From positions 434,001 to 498,000 of the forward strand of contig MCFH01000005.1 in the NCBI GenBank assembly GCA_002104945.1: a stretch of DNA of 64,000 bases, written 5' to 3'. The notes beneath the pieces are model-generated. The model saw only the letters and a program-made list of their open reading frames with translations. It did no database searches and was not told where the DNA came from. A program made the translations under genes and the position numbers. Position 1 is the stretch's first letter. Every line of letters begins with the position of its first letter. The stretch is from Piromyces finnis. Lineage: Eukaryota > Neocallimastigomycota > Neocallimastigomycetes > Neocallimastigales > Neocallimastigaceae. Shown in pieces: positions 56,535 through 64,000 of the stretch.

Positions 56535-57892
56535 TTTAGATATAATATAGTATATAGAATTGGAATGAAAATTTAACTATAATTCTAATAAAAATTCATT
56601 TATTTTAAAAATTATATATAAGGTTAGATATATATAAGAAATATCATTATTTTATTAGTTAAAAAATATAATATCAATAAATTAAAATTAATTGTTCAAT
56701 TTTCCCATTAGTATTTTTTTTCTTTCTTTAATTTTTTTTTATTAATAATTTGATAAAATATATTTATATTATTATAATACTTATTCATTTAATAACAATT
56801 ATAATCATTTTACTTATATAAATATATATTATATTAATTAAATACTACTACATAATTATCTATAAAATTATTAGTTGGATTTTATATACATCGATTTAAT
56901 TCCATTTTCATCATAATATCAAAGCAGTTTAGTATCTTTATCAATGTTTATATTAATTTATTCTTTATTAAGTAATAATAAAATAAAACCCTTTTTATCT
57001 TAATAATTATTATTAATCATTAGGTTAAGTTTTCACTGACTTTTGCACTATTTAACATATATTCATTCAACTACTATATTATTAATATAAAATAAGAATA
57101 TATATTTATTTAAATTATTCAATTAATTATTTACCTTTTATTCTATAACTGATAAAATATTTTATACTTAAAATATATAAACAAAAAGTTTTTTTTTTAT
57201 TTATTCATTTTATCTCCATAATTTAATTTTTATTAATTTATAAAAACAACACATAAAATTTTAATAAAAATATTATTAATATATTATATTAATTTAAATT
57301 ATAATTAATGTAATAAAATAATTGGATATGTAATCAAAGATTAAAAAAAATATAAAAGGATGAACCATTTATAATATATTATAATAAATAATTAATATAA
57401 TAAATCTTTTTCTTAATATTTCTATTAGATAAAATATTTTCATTAAAAAAGTATATGAATAAAAAATGAATAATAATTATATAATTTAAATAATAATTTG
57501 TTATTCAGAGTGGTATGGCTATATTAAAAAAAGCACAATTTTAATATTTATAATTACATCTATTAAAATTTATTTATATTATTTACTTTAATACATATTC
57601 TATCCTCCACCTATGATGCTGATTTACAATATTGTATTGTGTGTAGTTTATATTTAATTACTATTATTTTATTGTTATTATTATTATTATTACTATTTTA
57701 TATTATTTTGTATTATTTTATATTATTTTTTGTATTTTTATATTATTTTGTATTATTTTATATTATTTTTTATATTATTATATTATTATGCTTATTAGTA
57801 TAAAAAATATATATGATAATGATATTTTACATATTTATTAATTATTTTATTAATATATAAAAAATTAAATCAATATTATCTTGATTTTGCAC
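56535..57892. other. Spacer between the two hydrolase genes
   Basis: AT-rich. It holds a TATTATTTTGTATTATTTTA-type minisatellite at 57661-57790 and is otherwise featureless. Confidence 0.55.
57661..57790. repeat. AT minisatellite (TATTATTTTGTATTATTTTA units)
   Basis: About five to six imperfect units of 15-20 bp, following an ATT run. Slippage-prone. Confidence 0.7.
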
Positions 57893-58888
57893 TTAATCTT
57901 GAAGTTCAATATTTTCAGAAAAGAATTCCACGATTCTATCAACAATATCATCATCGCGAAGAATTCTACGATGACCAAGACCTTCTGATTCATAAAAGCA
58001 TGGTTTTATTTCATTATTAACTTTATAGTTTTTATGTGGTAATAAACTAGCAGAATTTGATGCTTTATTAAAATCTAATTCTTTGTCGTTTTTATCATGA
58101 ATAATTAATGTTGGAATACTATAATTATTTATAATTTCACCAAATACCATTTTACTAATATCAAAACCTAGATTTTTGTTATTTTCAGCAAGAAAATATG
58201 GATGGCATCTGTTTGCAATACCAATCATATTCTCAAAAATTTCGACAATATCAGTAAATTTATCAGGTATAGCAATACCAGCATAACGTTTAACAAGTTT
58301 CTTTTCAACTTCATTACTAAGACCATAATTAATACAGAAACCACCATTACCTAAGGAATGAGCTAATATATATACTGGAGCATTAACATAACGAATAAGG
58401 GCATTAATACTATGACCAAAAACATGACAACCACTTTCTTCACCTAGTGTTTTACCATGTCTAGGAAAATCAGGTGTTAAAACTCTAAATCCCTTAGCCT
58501 GGAATTTTGGAATAAATTTGAAGTAATTAAAACCTCTACCATCCCAACCATGAACACAAATTATAGTTTCTTGGCGTTTTGGAACATCAGGATTAGGTAA
58601 ATACTCCAAAACGGTAAGTTCTTCTGGGAAATTTGGAATTCTAGTAACTTCAAAAGCGGTTGAATTCTTTACCATTCTTTCTTTAATTGTATCGATATGT
58701 TCAGAGTATGGTATTTTAATAATGTTAAATTCATGTTCTTTTTCAAATTCTTTTTCCCATTCTGGAACCTTTGGTGGTAATTTTGGAGTTTCAAATAATT
58801 TATATGCTGTTACAGCAAATGATTGTGGAGCAACAAACGAAGTAATTAAATTTTTATAATAAAAAAGATTATATATTAATTTATCCAT
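57893..58888 (-). CDS. Alpha/beta hydrolase, paralog 2
   Basis: 331 aa, one exon, clearly homologous to its neighbour over the full length. ICVHGWDG (111-117), AHSLGN (S178), LIIHDKNDKEL (D265 or D268) and GLGHRRIL (H306) give the catalytic set at the same positions. Same N-terminal pattern (MDKLIYNLFYYKNLITSFVAP). Tandem duplication followed by considerable divergence: many substitutions, a short length change near residue 295 and a different C-terminal end. Cellular site and substrate unknown. Confidence 0.85.
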   Translation of the reverse strand: MDKLIYNLFYYKNLITSFVAPQSFAVTAYKLFETPKLPPKVPEWEKEFEKEHEFNIIKIPYSEHIDTIKERMVKNSTAFEVTRIPNFPEELTVLEYLPNPDVPKRQETIICVHGWDGRGFNYFKFIPKFQAKGFRVLTPDFPRHGKTLGEESGCHVFGHSINALIRYVNAPVYILAHSLGNGGFCINYGLSNEVEKKLVKRYAGIAIPDKFTDIVEIFENMIGIANRCHPYFLAENNKNLGFDISKMVFGEIINNYSIPTLIIHDKNDKELDFNKASNSASLLPHKNYKVNNEIKPCFYESEGLGHRRILRDDDIVDRIVEFFSENIELQD

Positions 58889-61465
58889 ATTATTTCTTTT
58901 AAATAATAAAAATCGAAATTCTTATATACTATGAATATAATTAGACTGATGTTTCAATGAATATATGTTTAATTTTAATTGATTTAAATTTATATTGATT
59001 GTTAAATTTTGGGGGGGAAATAAATAAATAAATTTTATTTATAATTTGAGCATTTAATTTTAAATTAATAAATTATAAAACGGGAATAAAAATAATAGAA
59101 TAATAAAAAATATTAATGATTTATATATTATTAAATTATTATATGATAGTTTTATCACTAACAATAGAATATTAATTATATCTATAAAAATATTTACCTT
59201 AATTATTTAATTTCATAACTTTTAGAAGATATATTATAACAAAAATTAAGTTTAAATAAATATATAATATAATAAATATGCTATATATATTTAAAAAAAA
59301 AAATACATAAATGCATATATTTAAAATAATACAAATAAGGTGATTTTTTATGGAGAAAAATAATAAAAAAAAACATAAATTTAGATTTTCATTGGTGATA
59401 TGAAATTAATATGTCTAGCTACATATTAGCCAATATTTAAAATAATTTTTATTATTTAAAATATTCAATTTCATCTTTAAAAATTTATATATAATATTTC
59501 ATAATAATAATATAATAATTGATATATATTATAATACATTATTTATATATTAGTTATAGAATTCATGTACATATTTCATTATATTCTTAAATATTAATAT
59601 TATATATTAGTATTAATTTTATTGTAATACTTATTTGTATTACATTACCTTTCCTTATATAGTAATATTTCATATAAAATGTAAAATATATTATACTATA
59701 TCCTATTTAATTATTATTCATATATTATGAATACATTACATTATATAATTGATATTCAATTATATTATAGGAATTTTATAATATAAAAATATTCATGTAA
59801 AAATAATTAATAATTAGAAAGAGAAGAGCTTTAATAATTAATAAGAAAATATTATAAGTGAAATTATTAATAAGAGAGAAGTTAATAGTAATAAAATATT
59901 TTTCACCTAATATAATAAATTATAAATAAACTAATATTAAATTACTACAAGATAAAAGAAACTTATATCATTGGAATAGTCACATGATATGATAACATAA
60001 AATAAAATTATATATCCACAAAAAATATTAATTATTTACATAACAAAAAGCTTGATATTATATTATTAATTTAAATTAAGTGTGCAACTTATAAAGCATT
60101 AAATATATAATAAAATAAAAATATTATAAAAAAAAAAAAAGCCTTCATATATAAATGTTGTTGTATTATGAAGATTTATCTTTTCTTTTAAATATTAAAA
60201 TGGATTTACAGCATTATTTATATTTAATATTCTTTTTAATTATTTAATAAACTAAAAAGCAAAATATTCACTTTTATCTAAAATTTATATTATTAGTCAA
60301 AATATGTAATATTTATACGCTGCTTATTAAACATTCAATTCACTTTATTCTTCAATATTGTTAATTCAAAGCATTTTTTTTAGTAAATTTTTATTTCCTT
60401 ACAACAATAAGAAAGAATTCTTAAATAAATATATGATATATATGATTAAAAAAAATATTTACGGCCTTTTTCTTTAATATTTCACGTTTTATTTATGGTA
60501 TAAAAACATTATTTTTAATATTTTTTATTAATTTAATGTATAATATTATAGTAATAATTAAGATTTAAAAAATTTTTATTAGTATTGAAAAATATTAATA
60601 AATAAAGTTGATTTTAATATATGCTAAAAATGATATGCATTAATATATAATATATTAATATAACTTTATTTGCTAATAATTTTTTATATATATTGTTATA
60701 TATTGTTTAATAATAATATCACAATATAATATGACCTTCTAATGTATCATAATAATATTATTTCTATTTTTATTGCATATTACAAAAGTTATGTATATAT
60801 ATATACATATAAATTGACTAAGTATTAACTAATATTAATTGAAATACAATTGTATATATAATGACTTACATATATTTAATATATTATGTTTTACAATAAG
60901 TAAAATATAATGTTATATACCAAAAAATTAAATATAACTTTCAAATAATACAGTTCTTTCATGAAGAAATTTTTCAAAATTTTATTATATTAAGTATATA
61001 AAACATCTCACTACACATTCTAATTGGGAGTAGCAATATAAAGTATCTCTTACTTAATTATCACTATCCATTTTTAATAATCTTTTAAGTTATTTATTAA
61101 AATAAAATATTTTTTTCCCCTTTCAAAAAAATAATTTAATTTTTGCTTTTATAAGAAATTAACAACTTAAACTTTGTTTTTAATAATTTATTTAAAATGC
61201 TATATATGAATAATTATTCATCATTAATTTATATTTAATATTTTAGTACTACTCATATTTTTTAATATAAGTTTAATAATTAAAATTAATATAAATAAAA
61301 AATAATAATCCCAGCTTTATAATATTTAAAAATCAAATTTATTATTATTATAATTATTATTCAATTATTTAATAAAATAATTTATTAAATATTATAAAAA
61401 ATTTTATAGAATAATAATTTTTAGTTTATTTTTTAAAGATTTATAAAATAGTTTTAAACAATTTG
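58889..61465. other. About 2.6 kb gene-free region between divergent genes
   Basis: Lies between hydrolase paralog 2 (minus) and GH9 gene 2 (plus), so it holds both promoters. A G7 run at 59011-59017 is conspicuous in this composition. No ORF or RNA gene seen. Confidence 0.5.
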
Positions 61466-61478
61466 TTCGCAAGCGGGC
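61466..61478 (+). promoter_or_regulatory. GCAAG-core upstream motif of GH9 gene 2
   Basis: GTTCGCAAGCGGGC, about 63-75 bp before the ATG. Shares CGCAAG with GH9 gene 1 and the GCAAG core with both GH6 genes. It is the only GC-rich patch for hundreds of bases. Function inferred. Confidence 0.4.
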
Positions 61479-61537
61479 AATAAAAGATAAATAATTGAAT
61501 ATAAGTAAAATTATTTTTGTAATTCATTAAATAATAA

Positions 61538-64000
<2,463 letters not shown>

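Overview
The window is nuclear DNA from an anaerobic gut fungus (Neocallimastigomycota, the Piromyces/Neocallimastix/Orpinomyces type). Four things point there. Non-coding DNA is extremely AT-rich and full of homopolymers. Short spliceosomal introns have GTAAGT/GTATNT donors. Secreted GH6 and GH9 cellulases carry tandem fungal dockerins (CBM10-like cysteine/tryptophan modules of about 35-40 residues). A eukaryotic importin beta gene lies at the left edge. No bacterial operons, CRISPR arrays, rRNA or functional tRNA genes were seen.

Layout. 0-1.6 kb: the last eight exons of importin beta-1. 1.6-7.4 kb: no host gene, but a 5'-truncated LINE B copy with a 14-bp target-site duplication, an inverted-repeat element, a degenerate tandem repeat and a 23-bp LINE B 'stub' with its own target duplication. 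7.5-9.0 kb: GH6 cellulase copy 1 (minus). 9.0-13.9 kb: AT-rich and gene-free. 13.9-23.06 kb: decayed LINE B copies, one with its reverse-transcriptase part inverted, and a LINE A 3' fragment. 23.07-28.8 kb: an intact LINE A (1511-aa ORF) ending in 124-bp tandem monomers. 29.4-30.8 kb: GH6 copy 2, nearly identical to copy 1. 33.2-36.2 kb: a very old LINE A-like relic. 36.2-49.2 kb: three LINE A copies head to tail (broken, internally deleted, intact), the broken one holding a SINE-like insertion. 49.7-52.5 kb: GH9 cellulase with three C-terminal dockerins (minus, five exons). 55.5-58.9 kb: two paralogous alpha/beta hydrolases (minus). 61.5-64 kb: a second GH9 gene (plus), cut by the window edge.

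How the genes relate. The GH6 and GH9 enzymes are secreted and dockerin-tagged, so they are best read as cellulosome subunits acting on crystalline and amorphous cellulose. All four have a GCAAG-core motif about 50-110 bp before the start codon, a possible shared control site. The LINE copies share target preference and structure. Family A carries 5' tandem monomers, and three of the four scorable A insertions have their poly-A end within or next to the same CTCAGTACCATGAG hairpin of such a monomer. This self-targeting builds head-to-tail arrays.

The points I would look at first are: (1) LINE A self-insertion into its own 5' monomers; (2) a SINE with a tRNA-like head and LINE A-like segments; (3) a 2-nt exon required by the reading frame in the second GH9 gene; (4) the in-frame EN/RT-deleted LINE A derivative; and (5) the almost identical GH6 pair flanking the retroelement cluster.
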